24,008 nucleotides of DNA from Didymodactylos carnosus (taxonomy: Eukaryota; Rotifera; Eurotatoria; Philodinida; Philodinidae), in NCBI GenBank assembly GCA_905250885.1, contig CAJNOQ010002037.1:2728-26735 (forward strand), read 5' to 3'. The position numbers were made by a program, and so were the translations under genes. The notes under the pieces were generated by a model, which had not been told where the DNA came from, did no database searches, and saw nothing but the letters and a program-made list of their open reading frames with translations. Positions 8,979 to 19,946 of the stretch are shown one piece after another; position 1 is the first letter of the stretch; each line of letters starts with the position of its first letter.

Positions 8979-9562
8979 GCATATGCAACATATAAAATTT
9001 CCTTTATGTCATCTACAGATGCCTTAAAAAGACATTACACTGTATGTAATCCGCAAATAATCTGAAAGCAAGCTGATAGCTGAATTTGGTGATCGTAACA
9101 TAGATAAATTACATGTATTCCATATGTATTCTTCCAGTTTATCACTTCTCTACTACATATATACATATATATTCAACAAGTGTCTTGTGTAACTATAAAA
9201 AGTATCTTGCAATTAATAAAGTAACAGGGTTCGTACTAGTGATTGGGGATTGATGACATTATTGCATGGGACACTTATCAACAAAATAATCTAATTGAAA
9301 AAATGTTCACTGACTTCAATGTTCGTATCAATGACTTCTCCACATGTATCTGCTTGAAGTTAGACAAAACAAGTGCTTCTACAGATCTTAATGTTGTAGT
9401 AACAAATATATTTAAGAATATTTTATTTTAGAAAAAAAAGAAAATTTACTTAATATTAATACACATACAGTAAAAAATATTATCGCTTGACTTTGCGAAC
9501 ATCTTGATTGTATAATACAGCTATCTCTACTATGAAAAAAGTTATCTGACTATTGACGATCA
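8979..9562. other. intergenic stretch without recognisable genes
   Basis: AT-rich sequence between the MITE and the 3' end of the BIR gene. A 62-codon frame at 9243-9431 (+) has no start context, domain or flanking splice pattern that I can support. A short alternating ATATAC run lies near 9160. Nothing else is visible. Confidence 0.4.
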
Positions 9563-9624
9563 TCACTGAACGAAGTAACTCTCTTCATTCGTCGATTCTG
9601 AAATAAAAAAGTAGATAAAAGATC

Positions 9625-12339
9625 TTATTGGATACTTGGAATAACAATATTTTCTATTTTACCACCGATGTGCTGAATTTGTTTCGCCAGAATAGTACAC
9701 GCCAATAGCAGATCGCAGTCAGTTACAAAATCATCATCTAAAGGGGTGAAAATAAATTATAGTAATCATCTGACTTAGTCGTCCTAAACATACGTTTCAA
9801 ACGAAACTGATCTTCATAACAGCGTTTAACAACTTCGAACGGAAATTTCTCGAGTACTTTTCGAGAACTTGGAAGATCTAACCGAGCGGCAACTAATTTT
9901 GTCAGAGCTTTCGCATTCGGAATGTGTAACTTTAAACGATATGCTGCTCGGTGTTCTGTTGTTGAAATGTCAGTGATCCCCGATTCACTCATAGCAGGAG
10001 AACTGTACGATGTGGCGCTATGGTTTAATAGTGATATCACATAGGGACAGTTGCGTGCGAGCTGCTTATGAACTTTGCTTGGATCGTCCTGTGGGGCCCA
10101 CTGTTGACAGATGACATTGCAATAAATACAAATCACTCGATTTTCTCTGTTGCAATTGAAGAAGCCGGCTTCAATGAATTGACGTTTGGACGGCGATTTG
10201 AGCAACCAATGTGAAAATGTTCGTTGACGGACTTGACGAATAATCTCAGTTTCAGAGAATAACTGTTGTAACAATTTGTTCGCCTGTTGTTTGGGAACTG
10301 CTCCAAATGAAAAAAAGCATCACGAACGTCTTTTCTAGGAAGAATAAGATTAGTCTCACCTTCTTTATCATTACAAAAGTAGACAAGTTTATTGATGCGT
10401 TTCTCTCTTCATTCAGAACATCAGCAGTCAAATGATACATGTGCAAGGATAGAAAACAAAGCGTGTATAGAACAGAAAAGATCTTTCTTTTGCTATGGCA
10501 CTGTATGGATGAGTCATACAGTGCTATATAGTAGACCTGTTGCAAGATGAAGGAGAAGGAGAAAGAGAAAGAGAAGAATATTCAAGCTTGTATACAAGCT
10601 TGAATATTCTTCTCTTTCTCTTTCTCCTTCTCCTTCATCTTGCAGCAGGTCTAATCATACAAAATGAGTTACACAATGCCATAGTAAAAGAACGATCTTT
10701 TCTGTTCTACACACGCTTTGTTTTCTTCCTTTTTATGTATATATATCCTACCAATATCGCACGCATGTATCATTTGACTGCTGATGTTCTGAGTGAAGAG
10801 AGAAACGCACCAATAAAGTCGTCTAGTTTGTAATGATAAAGAAGGTGAGACTAAACTTATTTGAACTATCTGAATTATTCATCTTAAAAACAAAACGTCT
10901 TTCCTCATACAGTACACTGTTCAAGACTTACTAGCCATTATTTCTGCCGAATTTACAATAATTTCTTTCACAAATGGACAATTAGGGCTTCGTTGTTTAT
11001 GCTCATCGAATGGACATACTTTCTTTGTTAAGCAGGCTATCTCAAGCTGACACTGAGAACAACGAACGCTGTTCGTGGTCCCAATATAATCGAAGCCAGC
11101 AGACTGAACTACAACGAACGAATGTGTTTGTGAATTTGATAAGGATTTTTGTATTTTTTCGAGGAATGGTCCATTTGCCTGATAAAATCTGTCTTTTTCA
11201 GATTTAAACGATAAGACAGACAAGACAGATCCACTTGCGTTTGACAAAACTTTTTGAGATTCAATCGACTCAATATCTGCGACTGAATGCAGCTTCCGAG
11301 GCTCAGTCATTGGCGGGGTTGCAGATGAAGATTCATCATTTGGGGCTGTCAACGAACTGTATTCCTAAAATATACTTGATATACGATATATCCTCTTATT
11401 CCAGCTATTAACTTACATTGATTGGCTCTTTATCTTCTCCGACTTCGATTTCCGACTCACTACTTAAAGGATGACATTGTGCTGAACCTGGAGGGATATT
11501 ATCGAATTTTATCTGGCTTTCTCCTTGGTCTGTTGAATTGATTGTCGCTTGTTCTTCACGTATTGCTATCGATAAACTATTTTTGATAATGCTGTGAGAT
11601 TGTAAATGAACATTACATAACGGTTTCAAATAGCCACCAGTAGACGGACCACAATTCATGACTGATTCTTTCTCGCAAGCGTCGTGCTGACACAATACTT
11701 TATATCGAGACGAGTTTTCAATCTGTGCAGTCAATTTTATTTTAAAAATAAAATAAATTTTCTAACGAATAGCCAATTGAAATATAGGATGTGAATATCA
11801 TTGACAAAAGGCTAAGAAAGTACGTATATTATGAAATTACTTGTTTAAAAATTATACTTAATAGTGTGCTGAAGATTTATGAAAATAAGTGGTTGTAGAA
11901 TTTTTAGGGTTCTATTAGAACTTTTTTTCCCTTTTTCCTTTTCTCTCGTATTTCGTTATTTGGTGTTGATAGATTGTATTGCTAATATTTCATTTTAAAT
12001 GATTGGTGTTGATAGTGTTATATCACGAACACCGTTGATGATGTATAGAACGAAATACGTGAAAAGAAAAAAGAAAAAAATCACTATTTTTCTCAGAAAC
12101 AATTATTGTTATTCTAGAAACATCAATAGCATTCTTAGGAACAAAAAATATTCTGTATAGACTAAACAAGTTGCTAGAGCGATTTTTGTTTTCTTTTGTG
12201 TTTTCTTTTCTCTCATTTCGTTATATGGTGTTGTGAAGAAGAATATACGCTTTGAGTATAAATGCACGAGACAACGGAAAAGAACAAAACATACTAATAT
12301 CTCTAACTGTAAACGAATCTTGTTCGATTTTTCGCTCAT
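9625..12339 (-). CDS. two-BIR-domain protein (IAP/BIRC-like) with N-terminal Cys/His segment
   Basis: Exons 12339-12295, 11722-11417, 11364-10932, 10297-9794 and 9737-9625 join in phase to 466 codons plus stop. Donors are GTATGT or GTAAGT. The first exon is the least certain; the rest is firm. Residues 26-58 show C-x4-C-x7-C-x11-C-x2-H-x3-H, a B-box-like zinc-binding pattern. Two BIR zinc folds follow: C219, C222, H239, C246 and C318, C321, H338, C345, each C-x2-C-x16-H-x6-C with AGF just before. The second is the more canonical (W, DDP before the His). BIR domains bind IAP-binding motifs and regulate caspases or mitosis in known families. No RING or UBC domain follows, so ligase activity is not supported. 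At the 3' end an alternative 38-nt intron (9635-9598) would move the stop to 9563. Intron 3 (634 nt) hosts a large palindrome. Confidence 0.8.
10340..10863. repeat. foldback element with a 104-bp spacer-less perfect palindrome, inside BIR gene intron 3
   Basis: The centre is at GTATAC (10590-10595). 10541-10644 is a perfect palindrome, and with one mismatch it extends over 10532-10653. One half is a homopurine-rich run (GATGAAGGAGAAGGAGAAAG) and the other its complement. Outside this, longer diverged arms continue: about 10344-10521 pairs with 10657-10863, sharing ATGTATCATTTGACTGCTGA, ACAAAGCGTGT and GGTGAGACTAA. The inner part is thus much more alike than the outer arms. The whole structure lies between the donor at 10931 and the acceptor at 10298, so it would be removed by splicing. 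No transposase or clear target duplication was found. Confidence 0.85.
11925..12080. repeat. short inverted repeat in BIR gene intron 1
   Basis: TTTTCTCTCGTATTTCGTTAT-like sequence at about 11938-11962 is mirrored by AACGAAATACGTGAAAAGAA at about 12050-12069, with pyrimidine/purine runs extending both arms. A third, direct copy (TTTTCTCTCATTTCGTTATA) lies at 12205-12226. The motif TTGGTGTTGATAG also occurs twice (11962-11974 and 12004-12016). All are inside the 572-nt first intron. They may be a small decayed mobile element. Confidence 0.45.
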
Positions 12340-12359
12340 AATTTAGTCATTTTTGGACC

Positions 12360-12880
12360 AATTTGAAACGTTTTGTACTGTTAGATTTCCGAGACTTTCT
12401 CTAATTGGATATATAAAATAATCCAAGACTTTCATATGCGAACTCTGAAACGATTCGATAAAAGTCAATACATTTTTCTTTCATGAAATAAGATACATTC
12501 ACTTTGATCTAAACTGTTTATTAATGGTGATGATGTAACTGACAATGTAAAAAGAAGAGAAAATAGATAACAGTAAATGAAATGAGGTACCATTTAAAGT
12601 ATAACGTACTAGCAGCTCTTTATGATCCATGTTTGTACAACTAAAGATAAACAACATGAATGACATAGAAATAAGGATGATTCATGGTAGAGTAACGAAC
12701 GAAGGGAAAGCGGACAACGGGAAAAGAACAAACAACTAGTAAGTAAATATGTAGAGAAGTAGAGAAAACATGTACAAATGAAACGTTGTTGAAAGAGCAC
12801 AAATGATAAATTTAATGCTATACCAGACGGTCTGTGTGTGCCAGAGAACCAAAGTATGTGTATTTGTCAAAAAAAGAAAG
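12360..12880. other. putative 5' flank of the BIR gene and LINE 3' flank; nothing coding seen
   Basis: AT-rich sequence with no supported gene, RNA or strong repeat. No TATA box could be assigned with confidence ahead of 12339. The part near 12850-12900 is likely the 3' end of the LINE remnant that follows, since it carries TTTAATTTAATTTTTAAAT next to its stop codon. Confidence 0.35.
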
Positions 12881-12899
12881 ATTTAATTTAATTTTTAAA

Positions 12900-13505
12900 T
12901 CAGGTCAACATAACTGAAAATCTTCTGGTGTTATGTATATAATCACTAACCTCTTTAACGATTATTACTATTTTGTCAGGTGTCAATTGACGTGGTAATA
13001 TCAATGTTTTAATCTCGATTTTTAAATTAGAAACTTTGTTGTTTAAATTAGATAGAAGTAGGCTTCGTTCATTCATATAAAAAACACAATTAAAAAAGAA
13101 ATGATTTGCTGTCTCAGGGGTGATATTGTCACAAGAACAGAATGGGTTGTCGACCCTGTCCTTATCGTACAGATCTTTTCTCAACTGTGAAGAACCGACT
13201 CCATGACGACAATAAGTAATATCAACATCACGAGTTAATATTCGCGGTATTCTCAGAAACTCGGGTTTAGGCAGCAGACGAGATCTGAATCTTCCAACAG
13301 ACTGGGTCAACCTAGTTTCTAAAGGCAACTCATTATATTCACGTAATGCACGAAATATCATCGATTCATAAACCATATTCAGCCGACAACGAGCCCTTAG
13401 CAGCAGCTGCCTCTCGCGACTCCACCAGACATAAGAAAATGTAAGAGAGTTTTGGCTGATAAGCAATACGTTTTTAAGAAACGAAGGTGTTTTTCTAGCA
13501 GAATT
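12900..13505 (-). pseudogene. non-LTR retrotransposon ORF2 C-terminal region
   Basis: About 201 codons are open from 13505 to the stop at 12900. No ATG opens the frame, which enters from a 5'-truncated copy (SARKTPSFLKNVLL). Landmarks are ALREYNELPLETR, RFRSRLLPKPEFL, and a Cys/His tail CSCDNITPETANHFFFNC at about two thirds of the frame. This matches the zf-RVT-like end of jockey/CR1-type LINEs. The reverse transcriptase core is absent. Its tail is different enough from those at 3689 and 7082 to be a distinct subfamily. No target duplication was identified. Confidence 0.75.
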
Positions 13506-14136
13506 TTATTGCGCGCGTCTGTAATTTTAAAAGACTTGTTAATCGATTTACTTTATGCATAACATAATCGTAAATAATAAGCGTCGGATCACTATGAAGT
13601 TTTTTTGTTTGAAAGAGCAAAGTCTAGAGAACAAATTTTTCTGTCAAACAATTTTTTATTTACAACATATGTTATACAACATATATATATATATATGTTA
13701 ACAATGAGTAAATTCAAGATTCTAATCCTTAACAGCCGGATACCAGGAACAGGATTTCAAAAAGATGTTTTATAACATATCCGGTGTATCTTAAGTCATT
13801 TTATTGTATAGTAGCGCAATATGTCCTAGAAAATGCAAGCGAATTTCCAAGCTGGTAATATAGTTTTTTATTTCCTATATTTCAATCAAGCAATGTGTAC
13901 AAAAATTACTTTTAACAGAAACATATCCTAAGTTTTTATTTCATAAAAAGTATATAAAGAAACGAAAATAACATGAAAATCGAACAAAAATCAAAGAAAT
14001 GCACATTACGCTTGTGTAGAAAAAAACGTATATGAAACAAACATTACACTTAAACTCATGCACCAGAGCAAAGCTAAAAATAAATTAGCAGAATTAATGG
14101 AAAAATGTTTTTTATCAACAAGAAAAGTAGACAAAA
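13506..14136. other. intergenic stretch with an (AT)n run
   Basis: AT-rich sequence after the LONP1 stop on the minus strand. It holds a short (AT)n tract at about 13680-13697 inside a small palindrome (AACATATG ... CATATGTT-like). I see no coding exon. The LONP1 3' untranslated region must lie here, but I could not assign its polyadenylation signal. Confidence 0.4.
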
Positions 14137-17100
14137 TTACTGCTCAAAAACAATTTTATAAACATCATCGTATGTTTTAGCAAAATATACAGTAAGACCA
14201 TCTTTTATAAAATCTTGTAAATCATTCCAATCTTTTTGATTCTCAAATGGTAATATAACAGTCATAACATTGGCACGTTTGGCCTAAAATGGAAGAAAAG
14301 GAAACATATTTCGCCTGAATAACTCATTCTCTCACAGTGGACAATGATGCATACATTTAGCGGAAAAATGAAAGTAATTATTTTTTGCTTTTAGATAGAG
14401 AGTGATAATCTTCGGATTACCTGCTATCTTTTCGTAATAAAATTTTTTGTTGTTTTAAAGTGTAAGGAAAACTCAGGTGTAAAAAAAAAGGTCAAAAATC
14501 ACTGTATTTTCTCCAAAATCAAAAATTTTGTCGACCTAAAGAAAATTTCGTGGACGAATCGTGGGTTTACTACGAGTTTTTTTAAAAAACTTCATGATGT
14601 TTAGCCTTCAAATGCTGGGGATAGTCAATATTTTCACTGCTAACAAACCATCGGAAAATCAGCTCTACAGTGAAATGCACTTCTTACCTTTTCCCAGTGT
14701 TCTATTAAGACCGAAAATTTATTATACTCTCCGAAGTGTAGACTTGTAGTCAAGGGAACTTTATGCACCTCTTTCTCTGGACTTCACAATAGATTTTGAA
14801 AAAACTAACGTTTTTTTACGTAAAATCCATTTTTCTTGATCGTGTTTTAATCAACACCAATGACATATTTGGAATCGTGTATGATACTATGACTTTGCGG
14901 AGAAAAATTTTCTTTCGAAAGCTTCAGCCATAAGGTGAATTTTAAAAAAAGGTTTTTTTGAAAATGACTTTTTTCGCTTTTGGACTGTTCGGTGGACCCA
15001 AGAGTAACAAGACAAAAAGTGTTTACTCCAGAAATAGATTTCACGTCCGGATGATAAGCCAAAATTGTCCACTGTGCCCCTACAATTACTTACTGCTATC
15101 ACTTTTTCTTTGATGCCGCCGACGGGCAGTATTCTTCCAGTTAATGACACCTCTCCGGTCATAGCCACATTTTGTTTCATTGGTTTATTCAAACCTAACG
15201 ACATGAGTGCCGTAACGATAGTACAACCAGCTGAAGGTCCATCTTTTGGTGTAGCACCCTTAAAAACGATACATAACAAAATTGAGTAATTTAACTATCA
15301 CTAACTCTAACGTTACTTTTTGAGTTTTATAAAATAGACAAAAGATGCTGCTACTTTTTTGAGTCTGTCAAACACGGTATGTGTGTAAAACTCGAAACAC
15401 AGATCGAAATTAATGGAATATGTATGTACATGTTATTCTCTTAAGAAGAAAAGTGCTTACTTCTGGGACATGGATATGTATGTGTCCAATTCTTAATGCT
15501 TTATTCTGTGGATCAATTTCTTGCATAAATGATTTGGCATATGTCAACGCTATTCTACAACTTTCTTTCATCACATCACCTAAATGACCTGTTAATGTTA
15601 AACTACCACCTATTCCACCTTTATCATCTTTAGGGGGCGCCGACGATGATGTATCAAATGCATCAACTGAATTAATGAGTCTCGATTCAATAAATAACAC
15701 CGATCCACCTAGAGATAAACAAAAAAACCAGTTATAAATCTTTCGTGTTTGAAAAACAAAAATGACGTTTACCGTGTGCTGTCCATGCTAGACCCATCGA
15801 TACTCCGGGCGGTGTTAATTCATACATGCGATCACTGGTATACATTGGTTTTCCTACATAGTCTTGAAGATTTCCTTCGTCTACGGTTAAAGTTGTTTGT
15901 GATTCTTTCACAATTTTAAAGGCTACTTTACGAAAGATCTAAAAACAACAAGAGTGAACTCAACTTTAAAATAGAAAAGAAAAAAACATGTACCTTACTT
16001 TTTCAATATGCTTTTGAAGATTTCTTACACCACTTTCACGGCAATAAGCTTTAATTAGACGAATTAAAGCGCCATCTGAAATCTCTATTTTATCTTTAGT
16101 GACACCAGTCTGAGTTGTTACTTGTGGTATTAAATAATTCTAAAATGAAAACAAGAGAACTAATTTGAAAAACTTAATTCTTGAAAAATGAACTCACTTT
16201 AGCTATAGCTAATTTTTCTTCGGCAACATAACCTGATACTTCAATGATTTCCATACGATCTCTTAACGGATCGGGAATTGTATCGAGTACATTTGCTGTA
16301 CAAATAAACAAAACCTTAGAAGAAAAACAGATTATCATAAAAATTGATCATTTCTTTAAATAAATACTTTTTCTCTTACTTTTGATAGATCAATAGGAAC
16401 ATCAAGGTAATGATCAAGAAAATTTGAATTTTGTTCTGGATCGAGCATTTCTAACAGTGCTGCACTTGGATCACCATGAAATCCACCACGTCCAATTTTA
16501 TCAATTTCATCAATCAATACCAATGGATTTTCAACTTTGGTTTTTTTCAAACATTGAATCATTTTTCCTGGCATAGCGCCAACATATGTACGACGATGGC
16601 CTTTTATTTCAGCTGTATCATGCATACCCCCAACGCTAAATCGAAAATACTAAACACAAAAATCAATTGTCAATTGCTTAATAGAATGAAAAATAATGGT
16701 GATAAAAAAAATTATACTTCTCGATTAAGTGCACGTGCTATTGATTTGGCAACACTAGTCTAAAGAAAGTAAGTTTTGAATAATCTATTGCTTTGTAGAA
16801 AATTTAGTGATGTACTTACTTTTCCAACACCAGGTGGTCCATGAAAACAAAGTATTTTCCCATGTGTTGACTTTTTCAAATGACTAACAGCAATAAATTC
16901 CTAAAATATAACTAGATAAATCAGTTTCTATCAAGATGACGAGTATAATTTGGATTTCAATTAAATCTAGCGCAGATTAACCTATTCCTCTTCTAATTCT
17001 CATTGTATTGTTGATATTATTAGTGTTCATTACAGAACTTATCTTAATATTTCATTCTTCTTCTCAGAAATAAAAGGTGGCTAATTCTCTATTACCAGTA

Positions 17101-19749
17101 TTCTTTTTTTAATATCTTCCATTCCATGATGATCTTCGTCTAATACTTTTTGTGCATGTTCTAAATCTAATTTTTCCTCACTTAATTTACCCCAAGGTAA
17201 ATTGGTTAACCAATCAAGATAATTTGTACAAATACTAGAAAATAATTATTGAATTAAATACTGGATGCAAATACAAATTAGCCATACTTGAATTCTGCTG
17301 AATGCTTTTCCAAAACTCCGAGACGATCGAATTCTTCGTCAAGAACGGTTTGTATTGCTGGTGGCACTGTCAATTCCTATGAAAAAGAAACGCAAAATAA
17401 TCACTAATCATAGTCAAATATCTAACTATTGTACCACTGTACATACCTTTAGTCTTGTTTTAAATTTTTCTGTCATTGCTTCTTTATCATCTTTTTCCAA
17501 ACCTAGTTCTTTTTTAATTGCTTTCATTTGTTCAAGTAACATATATTTTCGATGTTGTTTATTCACTTTTTCTTCAACCTACAAAATAAATCACTATTCA
17601 TGCTAAAACCAAGACGATTCATTGTCTAGTTTTCATCTGTCTACCTCCTTGCCAATTTTTTGTTGTAATCGACTCATTTCCAATTCTTTTTTTAATAAAT
17701 TCAATGCTAACATCAGACGATTTGGAATCTAAAAAAAAGTGAAAAGAATTTCAAAATTTGAAATTATTATACACTATCTAAAAATTACACACATTTGTTT
17801 CCTCTAATACAGCTTGTTGTTCAGCACCCTCGGCACTTGTTAATGCAGCACCTAAACATAAAAAGAACATAATTAAAAACAAAAATTTGTAAGTATATCC
17901 TTACTTACCAAGATCACTTAGATAAACAGGATGATCTGCTCGTTGACCACTATGAATTAGTGCTGCGATGGACTCCCTAATGTAAAGTAAAGAAAAAAAA
18001 TTACTGTTAAAAAAGTTTGTTTTTATATGTGCTAGATGTCAAAGCTGATGGATTTAAAACAGCATTTCCGTTTCTTTTAAGAGAGGATAAACCATTTTTT
18101 TCATTCAAGCATTGTCGCGTGAAAGTTAACTACTTGTCAAACGACGCTCGTACAAATATTATTATGTATTCTATTTTTTTACCTATAAAATGGGTTTAAT
18201 GCGACAATATCACGAATGGTTTTAACTAGCTCAGATGTTATTGCCTGTAAACAAATAAATAGCTAAGTAGTTAACCTTCGACAGCAGAAACTACATACTT
18301 TCAGTTCTGGTGTTTGTTCATATTCATCATGTGTAACATTTTCTGTATTGACCATCGTAATTTTATTCACAACAACTGTATCGGCATCTCCAGTGGATAC
18401 TTGATCTTGTACAGTGTGTTGTTGTTCTTCAACATGTTCGGATGATTCTTCAAAAGAAAAAAAAATGGAAAAATGTCTAGAACGAACTCAAAAAAATTTA
18501 AAACACTACTGTTAACTGTATGACAATAAATTATTATCACCTTCTTTAGTTGTTTGACGGCGATTTCTTCTTCTTGCGCCATTAACTTTTGATCCTAATC
18601 GTCTACGTTCAGCATCTAAAATGGAATGTGGGAAAAAAAACGAACGTTATTTTTAAGAGTTAGAACAGATTTTGCTCTGATTGTAGAAGAGCTGATTGAT
18701 CATTAAATCCCTACGTTAGGACGTTATAAATCTCAAAAAATTTTGTGTGAAAGAGTATTGTGTCAGATCCTCACCCTCACTTTCAGCGGGTTCATCTGAT
18801 GCTAGTCCAATAATTTTAATTCTTCTATGTGCCATAACAATCATTCTTAGTCGATCTCCCATATCGTGAACTTCATGAATTTGAACAAATGTACCAACAT
18901 TATACACTTCATCCAGACTATGAATTGTCGAATCTGAAGATGTTGCTGTTGGCATTGTTTTAGCTGAGCCTGTTGTTGCTGTATCTGGAGTCAACGGGGA
19001 TTTTGGAGTAGTGGGAGGCGAAGTTGTGGCTGATGTGGCACTAAAAGAGATAAAATTTAACATTATGCTAAATTTTCACGTAATCTTTATGTTAATTTAA
19101 TTATAGATGAACTCTTTCTTTTTCTTGAAGTTGAGAAATTTAAGAAAATAAACTCTCATTTTTACCTGTCTTTTCTGAGAAATAATCCGGCGTATGGTTG
19201 ATTCAATTTTACTTTTCTTCTAATAATATCCATTAATTCTTTATTCGATATTTCTAACATTTTGATGAATTTTGGAAATAGTGGATGTCGTGTGACAGGT
19301 ATCAATGGTACAATGGGATAATTCTCTGGTATTTCAATGGGCATTAAAGGATTTCCGCTTTGAAGAACGACAGGTACAACTTGTCCACTATTGCTAGATC
19401 CACTATCATCATTATGGTTATCATTCGAACCAGAACCTCTGCCATCCGCTGTTCCACCTCCACCTCCACCTCCACCATCATCTCTCGAAGATAAAGGAGA
19501 TGGACCTCCGCCTTCATTTGATGTATTTTCTGGTGGAGCTGATGAAGCGTAGATTGACAGAGATCTTTTTAAATCAAACGGTGATTTCTTTGATAAAAGT
19601 ATTTGTTGTTGATAAGCATGGTGGGACAAACAAGACTTGCAAAACTGATGCTGTGGATAATCAAAGGTGAGCGCTGAATAATTACGACATAAACGCGATA
19701 AGTAATTGGGACGTAATACTAAACGTTTAGCTAAAAATTGTAAAGCCAT
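14137..19749 (-). CDS. LONP1: mitochondrial ATP-dependent Lon protease
   Basis: Twenty exons join in phase to 1027 residues: 19749-19166, 19040-18775, 18615-18541, 18447-18299, 18244-18183, 17976-17909, 17851-17793, 17728-17645, 17578-17447, 17376-17288, 17234-17096, 16900-16820, 16759-16718, 16649-16380, 16314-16198, 16139-15999, 15938-15773, 15708-15461, 15258-15094, 14283-14137. All introns are GT-AG. Lon forms a hexamer in the mitochondrial matrix, unfolds damaged proteins with ATP and cleaves them. The N-terminus is basic and Arg-rich ([20 protein letters not shown]), as in a matrix presequence. The LON substrate-binding domain starts at about residue 147. Walker A is GPPGVGKT (590-597), Walker B LVLIDEID (653-660). 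The protease dyad is Ser933 in PKDGPSAG and Lys974 in GGIKEK. Human LONP1 is 959 residues; the excess is a poly-Gly/Asp linker (about 91-125) and a Thr/Pro/Ser-rich insert (about 195-233). No frame break was found, so it should be functional. Confidence 0.95.
14284..15093 (-). other. unusually long last intron of LONP1
   Basis: The last LONP1 intron is 810 nt. The other 18 run from about 38 to 220 nt and most are below 110. Donor GTAAGT and a TTCCATTTTAG acceptor are clear. The interior has no coding frame and no inverted repeat that I could see. It may hold an old insertion or regulatory sequence. The apparent reading frames here on both strands are either exon 19 antisense or chance. Confidence 0.6.
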
Positions 19750-19764
19750 CTAAAACAAACAAAC
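19750..19764 (-). promoter_or_regulatory. splice-acceptor-like sequence abutting the LONP1 ATG
   Basis: On the minus strand the bases just before the LONP1 start codon read TTTTGTTTGTTTGTTTTAG, a strong pyrimidine tract and AG directly joined to ATG. This could be the 3' end of an intron in the 5' untranslated region or a spliced-leader trans-splicing acceptor, which bdelloid rotifers are known to use. The sequence alone does not separate the two. Confidence 0.5.
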
Positions 19765-19946
19765 AAAACTCTAATGCATGAATAAATAGAGAAACGTTAT
19801 TTTAGAGAAAAATCTTCTTTTAAAAAGTACATGACGTGACTAACATGACCGTGGCAGAGTTACTTTTGCAAAGAAATCGATAATTTGCTATTGGAAAGTG
19901 TTATGTGAATTTTTTGCTTAGTCATTGATAATCACATGTATCGTCA

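Noticed and set aside
8707..8991. Overlapping open frames on both strands rich in Y, E, V and K
   Set aside because: They read through the two arms of the hAT-type MITE; the repetitive peptides come from the AGAAGTAC units.
10252..10833. Open frames on opposite strands with the same peptide (MYHLTADVL)
   Set aside because: They are the two arms of the intronic foldback. The shared peptide reflects inverted-repeat identity, not two genes.
12109..12339. A 76-codon minus-strand gene
   Set aside because: Only the first 15 codons are supported, as exon 1 of the BIR gene ending at a GTATGT donor; the rest is intron.
13670..13700. (AT)n run as a possible regulatory or origin element
   Set aside because: Short simple repeat in AT-rich DNA, no supporting signals.
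15065..15289. Plus-strand open frame
   Set aside because: Antisense of LONP1 exon 19, which encodes the catalytic Ser-Lys region on the minus strand.
16476..16763. Plus-strand open frame
   Set aside because: Antisense of LONP1 exons 13-14 (Walker B region).
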